26,027 nt of DNA from JAIMBK01 sp040755975 (GCA_040755975.1 JBFLZY010000036.1:1-26027); one strand, 5' to 3'; shown: positions 1 through 8,493, counted from the first letter of the stretch. Numbers and translations: made by a program. Notes: a model not told the origin generated them from the sequence alone.

Positions 1-14
1 AAGGAGGCAGGCTA

Positions 15-194
15 ATGGGTAGAAGGCGTGGAGGAGTTATGTCCGACAGGCTGAAATACGAGTTAGCCGAAGAGCTCGGAGTGGCGGATATCGTCCGGCG
101 GGAGGGCTGGGGCGGGGTTTCTTCCCGAAACTGCGGCAACCTGGTCCGCCTGGCCATCGAGCGCGCCGAACGCAGTTTAGCCCAGGGGCGCTGA
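15..194 (+). CDS. Alpha/beta-type small acid-soluble spore protein (SspF-like)
   Basis: This 59-residue protein belongs by pattern to the alpha/beta SASP family, which coats and protects DNA in the dormant spore core. The sequence shows the helix LKYELAEELGV, then the EGWGG turn and a second helix around NLVRLAIERAE, the usual order of an SspF-like SASP. A perfect AAGGAGG at 1-7 lies seven bases before ATG 15; a second ATG at 39 would remove the basic MGRRRGGV leader. It is monocistronic here and is followed directly by a rho-independent terminator. A cysteine at residue 40 is unusual for SASPs, which normally lack Cys. It implies an endospore-forming host. Which of the host's SASPs it is cannot be told from this window. 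Confidence 0.85.
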   Translation: MGRRRGGVMSDRLKYELAEELGVADIVRREGWGGVSSRNCGNLVRLAIERAERSLAQGR

Positions 195-200
195 CGGTTC

Positions 201-239
201 AAAAAGGGATGTGCTTATAAAACAGCGCATCCCTTTTAA
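201..239 (+). terminator. Rho-independent terminator of the SASP gene
   Basis: AAAAGGGATGTGC (202-214) and GCGCATCCCTTTT (224-236) form a 13-bp stem with one G-T pair, and the last stem bases supply the T run. It sits 7 bases after the SASP stop codon. Confidence 0.8.
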
Positions 240-306
240 TTTTCGGGATAAAAAATGTATTTTTCAGGAATTTTAGATCAAAATAAGCGGGGAGGTGGTA
301 CTTTCC

Positions 307-495
307 TTGCGCGTACAGGTTGATCAGGATTTGTGCATCAGCTGCGGAACGTGTATAGATCTCTGTCCGGACGTGTTCAACTGGAACGAAGATGAAAAAG
401 CACAGGCAATCCTGGAAGAAGTACCGGAAGAACTGGAGAGCGACGCTCACGAAGCCGTCGAAAGTTGTCCGACAAGCGCAATATCAGAACAATAA
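307..495 (+). CDS. Small ferredoxin, one [4Fe-4S] cluster
   Basis: This is a soluble electron carrier of about 62 residues. The cluster ligands are visible as CISCGTC near the N-terminus with the fourth cysteine in the CPT motif near the C-terminus. The region between, where a second cluster would sit, is an acidic stretch without cysteines. An extra cysteine follows in DLCP and may be free, or form a disulfide as in some monocluster ferredoxins. I chose TTG 307 because GGGGAGG at 289-295 is 11 bases upstream; an in-frame GTG at 295 overlaps that ribosome binding site. The gene stands alone between two terminators, so its partner enzyme cannot be inferred from neighbours. Confidence 0.85.
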   Translation: MRVQVDQDLCISCGTCIDLCPDVFNWNEDEKAQAILEEVPEELESDAHEAVESCPTSAISEQ

Positions 496-503
496 CCTGA
501 ACT

Positions 504-540
504 GCACGATCATTTTTCCGGTCGTGCCTTTTTCTTTCTT
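504..540 (+). terminator. Rho-independent terminator of the ferredoxin gene
   Basis: GCACGATC (504-511) pairs with GGTCGTGC (520-527) around an 8-base loop and is followed by a T-rich tract at 528-540. It begins 9 bases after the ferredoxin stop codon. Confidence 0.85.
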
Positions 541-601
541 TATATTTTATAAGGTATAGACCCCGTTTTAAACTGGTAATATTTATGCAGAGGAGAAACG
601 A

Positions 602-1804
602 ATGAGGAAAGTCCGCGTTATGTACTTGATCCGCCCGGCGGCGGGGGGAATGAAAAACCACTTTCTTTCCCTTTTAAACCACTTAAATCAGGATTTATTT
701 GAAGTAATTGTAGCCTGTCCAAACGGTCCGCTGGCCGAGCAAATCAGGAGCGCCGGCTTTAAGGTGTTTGCTTTACCAATTACAGGCGAGCTATCCTTGC
801 TCAACGACTGGAAGGTTATTTGCCGGCTGAGGAAAATTCTGCAAAGCGAAGGAATCACGATCCTGCACGCCCATAGCGCAAAGGCAGGTTTTGTGGGGCG
901 GGCGGCGGCCTGTTTTGCCCGCACACCAGTAATTTTTATAACGGTGCATAACTCGATTTTTTACGAGGATTGGCCTTACTGGAAAAAACTCCTGCTGACC
1001 GCCACTGAACACACCTTAAGCAAGACCACCGACCTGATTATCACGGTCTCGGAAGCTCTCCGCCAGGAACTGATCAGAAGGGAAGGGGTAAATCCCGGCA
1101 AGATTGTCACCATCCATAACGGTATACAGAGCGTGCCCACGCGCCCCGCGCGGGAGCACCGGCATATCCTGCGCCAGCTGGGCTTACCCCCTTTAGGGCA
1201 GGTGGTGGGAACGGTGGCCCGGCTGGTCCCGCAAAAAGGGATCAGTTGCTTTTTAAAGGCAGCGGCCATGCTGGTTAAAGACTACCGGGTGAATTTTCTG
1301 ATCGTGGGCGACGGCCCGTTGCGCCGGCAATTGGAACACGAAGCAGTTGCTTTGGGCTTGGAAAATAGAGTTGTTTTTACCGGGGAGCGCGACGACGTAT
1401 CGGCGATTTTATCTGCACTTGATATCTTTGTCCTTCCCTCGCTGACGGAGGGATTTCCCCTGGCGATCTTAGAAGCCCTGGCTGCCGGGCGGCCGGTCAT
1501 CGCCACCCGGGTGGGCGGGATACCGGAAATAATTGCGGACAACTGCACCGGTCTGCTGGTTAAACCCGGCGACCCGGCCGAACTTGCTCTTACGGTCGCC
1601 GGTTTGCTGACCGACCGCGAAAGGACCCTTTCCCTGGCCCGGGCAGGCCAACTGTACGTCAAAGAAAAGTTCAGCGCTGAGCAAATGGTCCGGCGGGTGG
1701 AAGAAGAGTATCTAAAAATACTGCGCGCAAAAGGTCTTCTTGCCGCCCCACACGCCTCGCCTTTGCCGGAAACCGACGAGGTCCGGGTTACAAATGACGC
1801 TTAA
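602..1804 (+). CDS. GT4-family glycosyltransferase
   Basis: This 400-residue protein has the two-domain GT-B layout. The N-terminal acceptor domain carries a glycine-rich loop (AAGGMKNH) near residue 15. The C-terminal nucleotide-sugar domain has the GTVARLVPQKG segment and the retaining GT4 signature EGFPLAILEALAAGRPVIAT, with the E-x7-E glutamates. GT4 enzymes move a sugar from an NDP-sugar to lipid, polysaccharide or small-molecule acceptors on the cytosolic face of the membrane; the acceptor cannot be told here. GAGGAGAAACGA precedes ATG 602. The last codons overlap the next gene by 11 bases, so the two proteins are probably translationally coupled and work on the same envelope glycan or glycolipid (inference). 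Confidence 0.9.
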   Translation: MRKVRVMYLIRPAAGGMKNHFLSLLNHLNQDLFEVIVACPNGPLAEQIRSAGFKVFALPITGELSLLNDWKVICRLRKILQSEGITILHAHSAKAGFVGRAAACFARTPVIFITVHNSIFYEDWPYWKKLLLTATEHTLSKTTDLIITVSEALRQELIRREGVNPGKIVTIHNGIQSVPTRPAREHRHILRQLGLPPLGQVVGTVARLVPQKGISCFLKAAAMLVKDYRVNFLIVGDGPLRRQLEHEAVALGLENRVVFTGERDDVSAILSALDIFVLPSLTEGFPLAILEALAAGRPVIATRVGGIPEIIADNCTGLLVKPGDPAELALTVAGLLTDRERTLSLARAGQLYVKEKFSAEQMVRRVEEEYLKILRAKGLLAAPHASPLPETDEVRVTNDA

Positions 1805-4064
1805 AAAAAGACTCCTTTTGTTTTCCTTGCTTATCGCGGTGGGTATCGTTTTCCTCCAGAAAATCACTGCCGCCTCCGCACTGCCGGAGCTCCTGCCCCC
1901 GGTAAGCAGCAAATCCGCAAAGGCCATCTCGCCCCCCTTCCCCCAAAGGGGAAAAGTTGTCATGGTCGTGGTTGACCGGCTGACCCTTGATGACTTAAGC
2001 AGGGGCGACCTGCCCAATTTTGCCCGTTTAATGGCCGAAGGCGCCGTGGGCCTGATGAATTGCAACACTGCCGGCAACAGCGGAAACCCCGAGAATACTT
2101 ACGCAACCATCGGGGCAGGAGCGCACGTGACGGCCACAGGCGCCGCCGGGCTTGGTTTTAACGCCAAAGAACAGCTGCCTGCCGCAACGGCGGCACAAGA
2201 ATACGAAGGCCGGACCGGTCTGGACCCCTCCCCCGGATCGGTAGTGCACTTGGGAATAGCCCGGATCAAAAATCAAAATGCTGGATTACCCCACCCGGCC
2301 GTGCCGGGCGCTCTCGGCACGGCCCTGCGCGGAGCGGGTTTAAAAACGGCGGTTTTGGGAAACGCCGATACCCCCGCGGGCTTGCGGCGCCAGGTGGTAA
2401 CCATCGCCATGGACGAAAACGGCTTAGTGGATTACGGTAACGTCGGAACGGAATTGCTGATTCACAGCGCCGGGTTTTCCGGGGGTTTCCGGACTGACTA
2501 TGCCGGGCTGCTTGCTGAACTGGTCAATCTCCCTGGCGACGTAGCGTTTGCAGTTATCGAAGCAGGCGATTTATCCCGGCTGGAAGAATGTGCGGAAGAT
2601 GTTGTCGGGGATGTTCTTTCGGCAAGGCGCAAAAATATCCTCCAAGAAATCGATCTTTTTTTAGGACAGGTAAGCAAACACTTAAATTTTAATAAAGATT
2701 TGCTAATCATAGTTGCCCCCACCCGGAGCACACTGCCCCCGAACGAAGGGAAGTACCTTTCCCCGGTACTGACGGCGGGTGCAGGCGTAGCTAAAGGCTT
2801 TCTAACTTCGCCAAGTACAAAAAGGCCGGGCATAATTTTAAACACGGATCTTGCCCCGACCATCTTAAATTTTTTCAACCTGCCCGTCCCGGAGCACATG
2901 CTCGGCCGGCCGCTGCAGGTGCTGGCAGGAGATAACCAGCTGAGAGCCCTTTCCGCAATGCAAAGGCAACTGTCTTTAACCTACAATGCGCGGCCTTACC
3001 TGCAAAAAGGGTATATTGTTTACCAGTTGGGACTGCTGATCGCCGGGTTGTATTGTATTTTTTGGCAGCGCAGCCAGGCGATCCGCATTCTGCATCCTTT
3101 TTTAGCAACCGTCATGGCCGTACCTCTGGCCTGCCTGCTGCTTCCGCTGCTTCCCCAGCGATCCTTTCCGGTATTAACTTGCGAACTGGTTTTTCTAACG
3201 CTCGGGATAACCCTCCTGGCTCTGGCGACTGAGCGCCGGCTGCCTTTAGGTTCCTTTATCTCTTTAAGCCTGGTTACCGCGGGACTGATCATTACCGACA
3301 CGTTATTGGGCTCCCCCTTGCAGAAAACAGCCATTATGGGCTACGACCCCATTGTGGGGGCTCGTTTTTACGGAATGGGCAACGAGTATATGGGGGTTTT
3401 CATCGGTTCTCTGCTTTTTGGCTGCCCGGCTGCTTTAAGCGTCCTCCATCGCTACCGCCGGGCAGGTTTGCTCGCCACCGGATTGCTCTTCTTGTTAGCC
3501 GTTTTTTTACTGGGGAACCCGGGCCTGGGAGCAAATATGGGGGGCGTCATCGCCGCATCCACCGCTTTCCTGATTACATTGTTATTACTTTGCGGAGTGC
3601 AGTTTAATTTTCAAAAGGTTGTTTTTCTGGGTGTTGCAGTGATCATTCTCGTTGCCGGTATATTCCTGGTGGACCTGCAGCGTTCTCTGGAAGTCCAATC
3701 CCACTTCGGGCGCAACGCAGCAATTGTCTTGTCCGGCGGCTGGCCGGAAATAGCAGACATAATTAAACGCAAAACGGAAATCAACATCAAGCTTTTCCGA
3801 TATACTATTTGGAGCCGGGTGTTTGTAGCCAGTTTGGGTAGCCTCGCCCTCCTTTTTTACCGTCCGGTAGGGGTGATGGTGAAAGTTAAAAGCGCCTACC
3901 CGCATATCTACAAAGGCTTGCTCGGGGTCGTCTTCGGCAGCATCGTGGCCCTGCTCTTCAATGATTCCGGAATAGTGGCCGCGGCCACAACCATGATCTT
4001 CGGTGCCCCTCCCTTAATTTATATTGTTTTAAAAGAGCAAAGCGCAACTAAAAATTTTATTTGA
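1794..4064 (+). CDS. Membrane protein with alkaline-phosphatase-like ectodomain and polytopic C-terminal domain
   Basis: The 756-residue product starts with a signal-anchor helix (residues 6-22), followed by an extracytoplasmic alkaline-phosphatase-superfamily-like domain (about 50-380) and seven or more membrane helices from about 408 to the end. Fold markers are MVVVDR with Asp61, a TYATIGAGAH segment with a candidate nucleophile Thr105, and TDLAPTILNFFNLPVPE at 351-367, typical of sulfatase/phosphatase relatives. The usual metal-binding SDHG is replaced by VAPTR (307-311), so catalysis is doubtful. The membrane part has strongly motif-like loops: GARFYGMGNEYMG (522-534), GANMGG (579-584) and FNDSG (722-726). 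I chose ATG 1794, which overlaps the glycosyltransferase stop; an in-frame ATG at 1740 lies deep inside that gene. Its substrate is unknown; a cell-surface role with the glycosyltransferase is inferred. Confidence 0.7.
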   Translation: MTLKKRLLLFSLLIAVGIVFLQKITAASALPELLPPVSSKSAKAISPPFPQRGKVVMVVVDRLTLDDLSRGDLPNFARLMAEGAVGLMNCNTAGNSGNPENTYATIGAGAHVTATGAAGLGFNAKEQLPAATAAQEYEGRTGLDPSPGSVVHLGIARIKNQNAGLPHPAVPGALGTALRGAGLKTAVLGNADTPAGLRRQVVTIAMDENGLVDYGNVGTELLIHSAGFSGGFRTDYAGLLAELVNLPGDVAFAVIEAGDLSRLEECAEDVVGDVLSARRKNILQEIDLFLGQVSKHLNFNKDLLIIVAPTRSTLPPNEGKYLSPVLTAGAGVAKGFLTSPSTKRPGIILNTDLAPTILNFFNLPVPEHMLGRPLQVLAGDNQLRALSAMQRQLSLTYNARPYLQKGYIVYQLGLLIAGLYCIFWQRSQAIRILHPFLATVMAVPLACLLLPLLPQRSFPVLTCELVFLTLGITLLALATERRLPLGSFISLSLVTAGLIITDTLLGSPLQKTAIMGYDPIVGARFYGMGNEYMGVFIGSLLFGCPAALSVLHRYRRAGLLATGLLFLLAVFLLGNPGLGANMGGVIAASTAFLITLLLLCGVQFNFQKVVFLGVAVIILVAGIFLVDLQRSLEVQSHFGRNAAIVLSGGWPEIADIIKRKTEINIKLFRYTIWSRVFVASLGSLALLFYRPVGVMVKVKSAYPHIYKGLLGVVFGSIVALLFNDSGIVAAATTMIFGAPPLIYIVLKEQSATKNFI

Positions 4065-4088
4065 CAACTCCCGATCTTATGCTACAAT
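4061..4088 (+). promoter_or_regulatory. Sigma-A-type promoter of speD
   Basis: TTGACA at 4061-4066 and TACAAT at 4083-4088 are separated by 16 bases. The -35 box overlaps the stop codon of the upstream membrane protein, so speD is transcribed independently. Confidence 0.8.
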
Positions 4089-4126
4089 TGAATTTGATTG
4101 AAATTAGAGAGGGGGAGATAATCCAA

Positions 4127-4486
4127 ATGAAACACTTGGGCCGCCATGTCCTGGCTGAGATTTGGGGCTGCGATTTCGACATCTTAAACGATATGGAAAA
4201 GGTCGAACAAATTATGGTCAAGGCAGCATTAGAAGCAGGAGCAGAGGTTCGCGAATGCGTGTTTCACAAGTTTAGCCCCCAAGGGATCAGCGGCGTGGTG
4301 GTAATCTCGGAGTCTCATTTGGCAATTCACACGTGGCCGGAGTTGGGTTATGCGGCGGTTGATGTCTTCACCTGTGGTGAAAAGGTTGACCCCTGGGATG
4401 CCTGTAATTATTTGACAAACCACTTCTCCGCAAAAAAAATCATGGCCAAGGAAACAAAACGAGGTATTTTACCGGCTACAGACTAA
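4127..4486 (+). CDS. speD: S-adenosylmethionine decarboxylase proenzyme
   Basis: SpeD makes decarboxylated AdoMet, the aminopropyl donor for spermidine. The 119-residue length fits the short bacterial class 1B enzyme. The self-cleavage motif is present as SESHLAIHTWPE; cleavage before the serine of ESH generates the pyruvoyl cofactor. The DVFTCG segment with the catalytic cysteine follows. GAGGGGGAGAT lies just upstream of ATG 4127; an earlier in-frame ATG at 4061 would lie inside the promoter. The gene has its own promoter and terminator and no spermidine synthase gene beside it. Confidence 0.95.
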   Translation: MKHLGRHVLAEIWGCDFDILNDMEKVEQIMVKAALEAGAEVRECVFHKFSPQGISGVVVISESHLAIHTWPELGYAAVDVFTCGEKVDPWDACNYLTNHFSAKKIMAKETKRGILPATD

Positions 4487-4546
4487 CCAGGCGGTCGTAA
4501 ATTTCTAGGAGGGGGATTTTTATTAGTACCCATTTAAAAGAAGGTT

Positions 4547-4592
4547 AGCATAAGCCTTGCCATCCCTGATGATGCAAGGCTTATGCTTTTTT
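4547..4592 (+). terminator. Rho-independent terminator after speD
   Basis: AGCATAAGCCTTGC (4547-4560) and GCAAGGCTTATGCT (4574-4587) are perfect 14-base complements around a 13-base loop, followed by a T run to 4592. It separates speD from the menaquinone block. Confidence 0.92.
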
Positions 4593-4674
4593 GGAGCTCT
4601 TTTCAAGAAGGATTTGGCGACATTATTAACGAATATTTTCAATCAGGAATCATAATTGTGGAGGTTTAATTTTT

Positions 4675-5418
4675 TTGTTAGCCCAAATCCTATCGCCAAT
4701 CCAAACATACCTGGAGAAAACCCGGAACATCCTGATCAAAACCTGCGCCACAAAAGCAGGTGATTTAAACCGCCTGGCCCGGCTGGAATTTCCAACGGCA
4801 GAGTTCACGCTCAGGCCGGCGCTGGTGATTCTTTCCGCAGGCATGTTTGGGCCGGTAACCCAACAAATTATCTGTCTGGCCGCGATGTTTCAGTTTGTCT
4901 ATATAGCATCTGTGTTGCATACAGATATTTCCGAAGATGGGGTATCCGGCAAGGGATCTAAAAACCCATCTCACGGAAGTCCGTTTCCAATCCTGGCCGG
5001 TGATTACTTTTACAGCAAGTCTTTTTTTATTTTGCACGAAGCCGGCCTGCTTAAATATTTACGCACCTTGTCCGAAACGATCAGTCAGCTTAACGAAGCA
5101 AGCATTTTAAAACTAAAAAGTCCGGACAATTTGCATGTCCTGGAAAATTACGCGCAGAAAGACACTGCCGGACTTTTTGCCTTGGGCTGCAAAATAAGCG
5201 CGGAAGTAAACGGCGCCGCGGAACAAGAAATCAAAACATTAACCCGGTACGGGTTTAATTTAGGGATGGCCGCCGGGCTGCGCAAAGAAAACATTTATCC
5301 GGAAAAAGCCGCCGCCTGTTTGCACGAAGCCAAAAAGCTGCTGCAAACTTTACCGGCGGGAACGGCCCGGGATACTTTAGCGAAACTTGTTGAGTACTTC
5401 CGAGGATGTGCAGATTGA
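4675..5418 (+). CDS. Degenerate short polyprenyl synthetase-like protein
   Basis: The 247-residue product resembles trans-isoprenyl diphosphate synthases, which build the polyprenyl tail of quinones. The first aspartate-rich region is altered to LHTDISEDG (residues 81-89), and the following GDYFYSKSF (109-117) matches the conserved GDYL segment. The second DDxxD motif is missing and the protein ends about 70-100 residues short of a usual 320-residue synthase. It may be a regulatory or partner subunit of a two-component synthase, or a diverged enzyme. TTG 4675 has GGAGG 10 bases upstream. The stop codon directly abuts the GTG of the next gene, so it is the first gene of the menaquinone operon. 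Confidence 0.65.
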   Translation: MLAQILSPIQTYLEKTRNILIKTCATKAGDLNRLARLEFPTAEFTLRPALVILSAGMFGPVTQQIICLAAMFQFVYIASVLHTDISEDGVSGKGSKNPSHGSPFPILAGDYFYSKSFFILHEAGLLKYLRTLSETISQLNEASILKLKSPDNLHVLENYAQKDTAGLFALGCKISAEVNGAAEQEIKTLTRYGFNLGMAAGLRKENIYPEKAAACLHEAKKLLQTLPAGTARDTLAKLVEYFRGCAD

Positions 5419-6144
5419 GTGGTTAAAATTCCGGCGCAATCCAAAAATAAAGAGGAATACGTCCACGAAATTTTTTCCGCCATTGCCCACCGGTACGACC
5501 TGCTCAACTCCCTGCTCAGTTTCAACCGGGATAAAGCGTGGCGGCGCTTTGCCGTCCTCCACACGGGGCTAAAGCCGGGCGGCCGCGGCCTGGACGTATG
5601 CTGCGGTACGGGTATGTTCGCCATCGAACAGGCGAAAGTGGTGGGCCCCGGGGGGAAAGTGGTGGGCGTCGATTTCTGCGCAAAGATGCTGGCCAGGGCA
5701 AAAATAAATATAGGGAAGACACCCTACGGCAGCGTTATTGAACTGGTCCACGGCAACGCCATCAATCTGCCTTTGACGGACAACACCTTTGATTGCGCCA
5801 CCATTGGGTTTGCCTTAAGGAACGTCCCGGACATTCCCAAAACCATCGCGGAAATGGTGCGGGTGGTGCGCCCCGGTGGAAAGGTCGTTTCTTTGGAGCT
5901 GTCCAGACCGACCGCGCCGGTGTTTAAGCAGCTTTATTATTTATACTTCAATTATCTGGTCCCCATCATCGGGCGCCTTGGCGTCGGGATCAGCGGACCC
6001 TACGGTTATTTACCTGCTTCCTTAAAAAATTTTCCGGATCAAGAGGAAATAAAAAATATTTTTGAGGACACCGGCTTAAAGGACGTTCGTTATTATAAGC
6101 TGACCGGCGGGGTGGTCAGCGTGCACGTGGGAACGGTGGCGTAA
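5419..6144 (+). CDS. ubiE: Demethylmenaquinone methyltransferase (UbiE/MenG)
   Basis: This 241-residue class I SAM-dependent methyltransferase carries out the final C-methylation of demethylmenaquinone. The SAM-binding motif I is DVCCGTG at 59-65, followed by GVDFCAKML; the family markers NVPDIPKTIAEMVRVVRPGG, ELSRPTAP and, near the end, YGYLPASLKNFP are all present. The C-terminal SVHVG segment matches the GIAAIH-like end of the family. The GTG start follows the TGA of the upstream gene without a gap, indicating coupled translation. Neighbours encode a prenyl-synthase-like protein and UbiD and UbiA homologues, which supports the menaquinone assignment. Confidence 0.92.
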   Translation: MVKIPAQSKNKEEYVHEIFSAIAHRYDLLNSLLSFNRDKAWRRFAVLHTGLKPGGRGLDVCCGTGMFAIEQAKVVGPGGKVVGVDFCAKMLARAKINIGKTPYGSVIELVHGNAINLPLTDNTFDCATIGFALRNVPDIPKTIAEMVRVVRPGGKVVSLELSRPTAPVFKQLYYLYFNYLVPIIGRLGVGISGPYGYLPASLKNFPDQEEIKNIFEDTGLKDVRYYKLTGGVVSVHVGTVA

Positions 6145-6149
6145 CGGTC

Positions 6150-7583
6150 ATGGCTTATCAGGATCTCCGCCAGTTTATCGCGACTTTAGAAAAAAGAGGC
6201 CTGCTCAAAAGGATTTCCGTCGAGGTAGACGCCGAACTGGAAATAACGGAGATTACCGACCGGGTGTGTAAAGCGGGAGGCCCGGCGCTATTCTTTGAAA
6301 AAGTCCGGGGCTTTGCCATGCCGGTGGTCACCAATTTATTCGGGAGCCTGGAGCGGATGCAGCTGGCCCTGGAGACAGAGGACCTGGACAATATCGGCAG
6401 GGAGCTGGAAAGCATATTTAACCCCCGGGAATTACCGGCAACTTTTCTGGAGAAAATCAAGGCCCTTCCCAGGCTGGCGGAAATTTCCTCCTATGTTCCC
6501 CGGGTGGTTAAAACGGGCCCCTGCAAGCAGGTTATCGTTAAAGACCCTTCCCTGCAAAAAATCCCCGTTTTGAAATGCTGGCCGGGCGACGGCGGGCCTT
6601 TTATTACTTTGCCGCTGGTTTTTACCAGGGATCCGGAAACGGGACGGCGCAATGTCGGGATGTACCGGATGCAGGTTTACGACGGAAAAACCACTGGCAT
6701 GCACTGGCACATTCACAAGGGCGGGGCGGAGCACCTGCGCAAAAAGGGGGAGGTTATGCCGGTAGCCGTGGCCATCGGCGCCGACCCGGCGGTGATTTAC
6801 GCGGCCACCGCGCCCCTGCCGCCGGGGCTTGACGAAATGCTTTTCGCCGGTTTTCTGCGCAAGGCGCCGGTGGAAATGGTTCGCTGCGAAACTGTGGACC
6901 TGGAAGTACCCGCCCACGCGGAAATTGTCCTGGAAGGGTACGTGGATCCCGGTGAATCCCGGCTGGAGGGGCCCTTCGGGGACCACACCGGTTTCTATTC
7001 CCTGCCGGAAAATTACCCGGTGTTTCACCTGACCTGCCTTACCCACCGCCAAAACCCTATTTACGCGGCGACGATTGTGGGGAAGCCGCCCATGGAAGAC
7101 TTCTTCTTGGGCAAGGCCACCGAGCGAATTTTTCTGCCTTTGCTCAAACTGCTGGTTCCGGAAATTGTCGACATAAACATGCCCGCGGAAGGAGTCTTTC
7201 ATAATTGCGTAATTGTGGCGATAAAAAAACAATACCCCGGGCAGGCGAAAAAAGTTATGTGCGCCCTTTGGGGGATGGGTTTAATGATGCTGGCGAAATT
7301 GCTTATTATAGTCGACGAACATGTGGATGTGCAAAACCTTTCCGAAGTAATGTGGCGAGTTTTCAACAACGTCGATCCCCGCCGGGATCTCATGATTGTT
7401 GACGGGCCGCTGGACGCGCTGGACCATTCGTCTCCTTTACCCCGCTACGGGAGTAAAATGGGGGTTGACGCCACCCGCAAGCTACCGGAAGAAGGGCATC
7501 CGCGGGAGTGGCCGGAAGAAATCAAAATGACCCCGGAGATCAAAGAGACGGTCGACAGAAAGTGGAAGAGTTATGGTCTTTAG
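6150..7583 (+). CDS. mqnL: UbiD-family decarboxylase, MqnL type (menaquinone biosynthesis)
   Basis: The 477-residue product is a full-length UbiD-family prenyl-FMN-dependent decarboxylase. Visible markers are NVGMYRMQVYDGKTTGMHWH with Arg173, and RLEGPFGDHTGFYS with Glu273 and Asp278 in the catalytic loop. The C-terminal half has FHNCVIVAIKKQYPGQAKKV and an LDHSSPLPRYGSKMGVDATRK-like end that closely resembles the futalosine-pathway decarboxylases as I remember them. That pathway role (removing the carboxyl of prenylated 1,4-dihydroxy-6-naphthoate) also fits the adjacent UbiA homologue. It begins 5 bases after ubiE and its last 11 bases overlap the next gene. No ubiX (prenyl-FMN synthase) is visible here. 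Confidence 0.85.
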   Translation: MAYQDLRQFIATLEKRGLLKRISVEVDAELEITEITDRVCKAGGPALFFEKVRGFAMPVVTNLFGSLERMQLALETEDLDNIGRELESIFNPRELPATFLEKIKALPRLAEISSYVPRVVKTGPCKQVIVKDPSLQKIPVLKCWPGDGGPFITLPLVFTRDPETGRRNVGMYRMQVYDGKTTGMHWHIHKGGAEHLRKKGEVMPVAVAIGADPAVIYAATAPLPPGLDEMLFAGFLRKAPVEMVRCETVDLEVPAHAEIVLEGYVDPGESRLEGPFGDHTGFYSLPENYPVFHLTCLTHRQNPIYAATIVGKPPMEDFFLGKATERIFLPLLKLLVPEIVDINMPAEGVFHNCVIVAIKKQYPGQAKKVMCALWGMGLMMLAKLLIIVDEHVDVQNLSEVMWRVFNNVDPRRDLMIVDGPLDALDHSSPLPRYGSKMGVDATRKLPEEGHPREWPEEIKMTPEIKETVDRKWKSYGL

Positions 7584-8493
7584 GAAGTTTTTCCGGAAGC
7601 TTAAAATTTTCCTGGAAATGATCAAATTTGAACACACGATCTTCGCCCTGCCCTTTGCCTACGTGGGGGCCATTCTGGTCCAAAAGGAAATCCCCTCCGG
7701 ACATGATTTATTCTGGATTACCCTGGCGATGGTCGGCGCCCGCACGGCGGCTATGTCTTTGAATCGAATCATTGACTTGCCAATTGACTCGTTGAACCCG
7801 CGCACAGCCGGCCGGGCGCTTCCCCGCGGCCTGCTTTCGGTAAAAGAAGTCTGGATCTGCGTTATTCTTTCCTTTGCCCTGCTGTTGATTTCGGCCGCCC
7901 GGTTAAGCCCGCTGGCGCTGGCGCTTTCCCCCGGGGCAGTGGCGGTGCTGAGTTTTTATTCGTATACCAAAAGATTTTCCTGGACCTGCCACCTTTTCCT
8001 GGGTCTTGCCTTAAGCCTTGCCCCGGTAGGAGCCTGGATTGCCATCGCCAACCGGATTGACCCGGCGCCCCTATTACTGGGAGCGGGGGTTGTCTTCTGG
8101 GTGGCCGGGTTTGATATCATCTACGCCTGCGCCGACTACGACTTTGACCGCCGCTACGGGATTTATTCCATCCCCGCCTGTTTTGGGATAAAAACGGCGC
8201 TGGCCATTGCGGCGGCCTTCCACCTTACCGCCGCTGTTTTGTTCGTTTCGGTAGCCTTTTTTCTGAAGTTGGGCCTTTTTTACTTCGTCGGCATCCTGGT
8301 AGTCATGTTTTTGCTGTTCAAGCAACACACGCTGGTCAGCCCCAACGACCTGTCCAGGGCAGGGGTGGCTTTTTTCAACTTAAACGGCGCACTGAGCATT
8401 ACTGTATTCATCTTTACCCTGCTCGACGTGCTTTTTCCTGTGAATGTTTCTTTGTTAGCGAGCAGCCTTGTTTCGTTTGCCATCTTCCGGTAG
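7573..8493 (+). CDS. mqnP: UbiA-family polyprenyltransferase, MqnP type
   Basis: This 306-residue integral membrane prenyltransferase has about eight to nine hydrophobic helices. Both aspartate-rich magnesium sites are present: NRIIDLPID (64-72) and YACADYDFDRRYGI (184-197, aspartates 188, 190 and 192). It probably attaches the polyprenyl tail to 1,4-dihydroxy-6-naphthoate in the futalosine route, judged from the MqnL-like decarboxylase that overlaps its start. A classic MenA role is the alternative but fits the neighbour less well. GGAAGAG upstream of ATG 7573 serves as a ribosome binding site. The selA promoter lies across its 3' end. Confidence 0.85.
   Translation: MVFRKFFRKLKIFLEMIKFEHTIFALPFAYVGAILVQKEIPSGHDLFWITLAMVGARTAAMSLNRIIDLPIDSLNPRTAGRALPRGLLSVKEVWICVILSFALLLISAARLSPLALALSPGAVAVLSFYSYTKRFSWTCHLFLGLALSLAPVGAWIAIANRIDPAPLLLGAGVVFWVAGFDIIYACADYDFDRRYGIYSIPACFGIKTALAIAAAFHLTAAVLFVSVAFFLKLGLFYFVGILVVMFLLFKQHTLVSPNDLSRAGVAFFNLNGALSITVFIFTLLDVLFPVNVSLLASSLVSFAIFR

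Noticed and set aside
4507..4546. Ribosome-binding-like AGGAGGGGG followed by a short open stretch after speD
   Set aside because: No ATG, GTG or TTG follows at a suitable distance; only an ATT could start an 8-residue peptide, and a strong terminator follows.
6432..7232. Long minus-strand open frame (266 codons) opposite the ubiD-family gene
   Set aside because: It is antisense to a well-supported gene, has no recognisable protein features and is explained by GC-rich codon usage.
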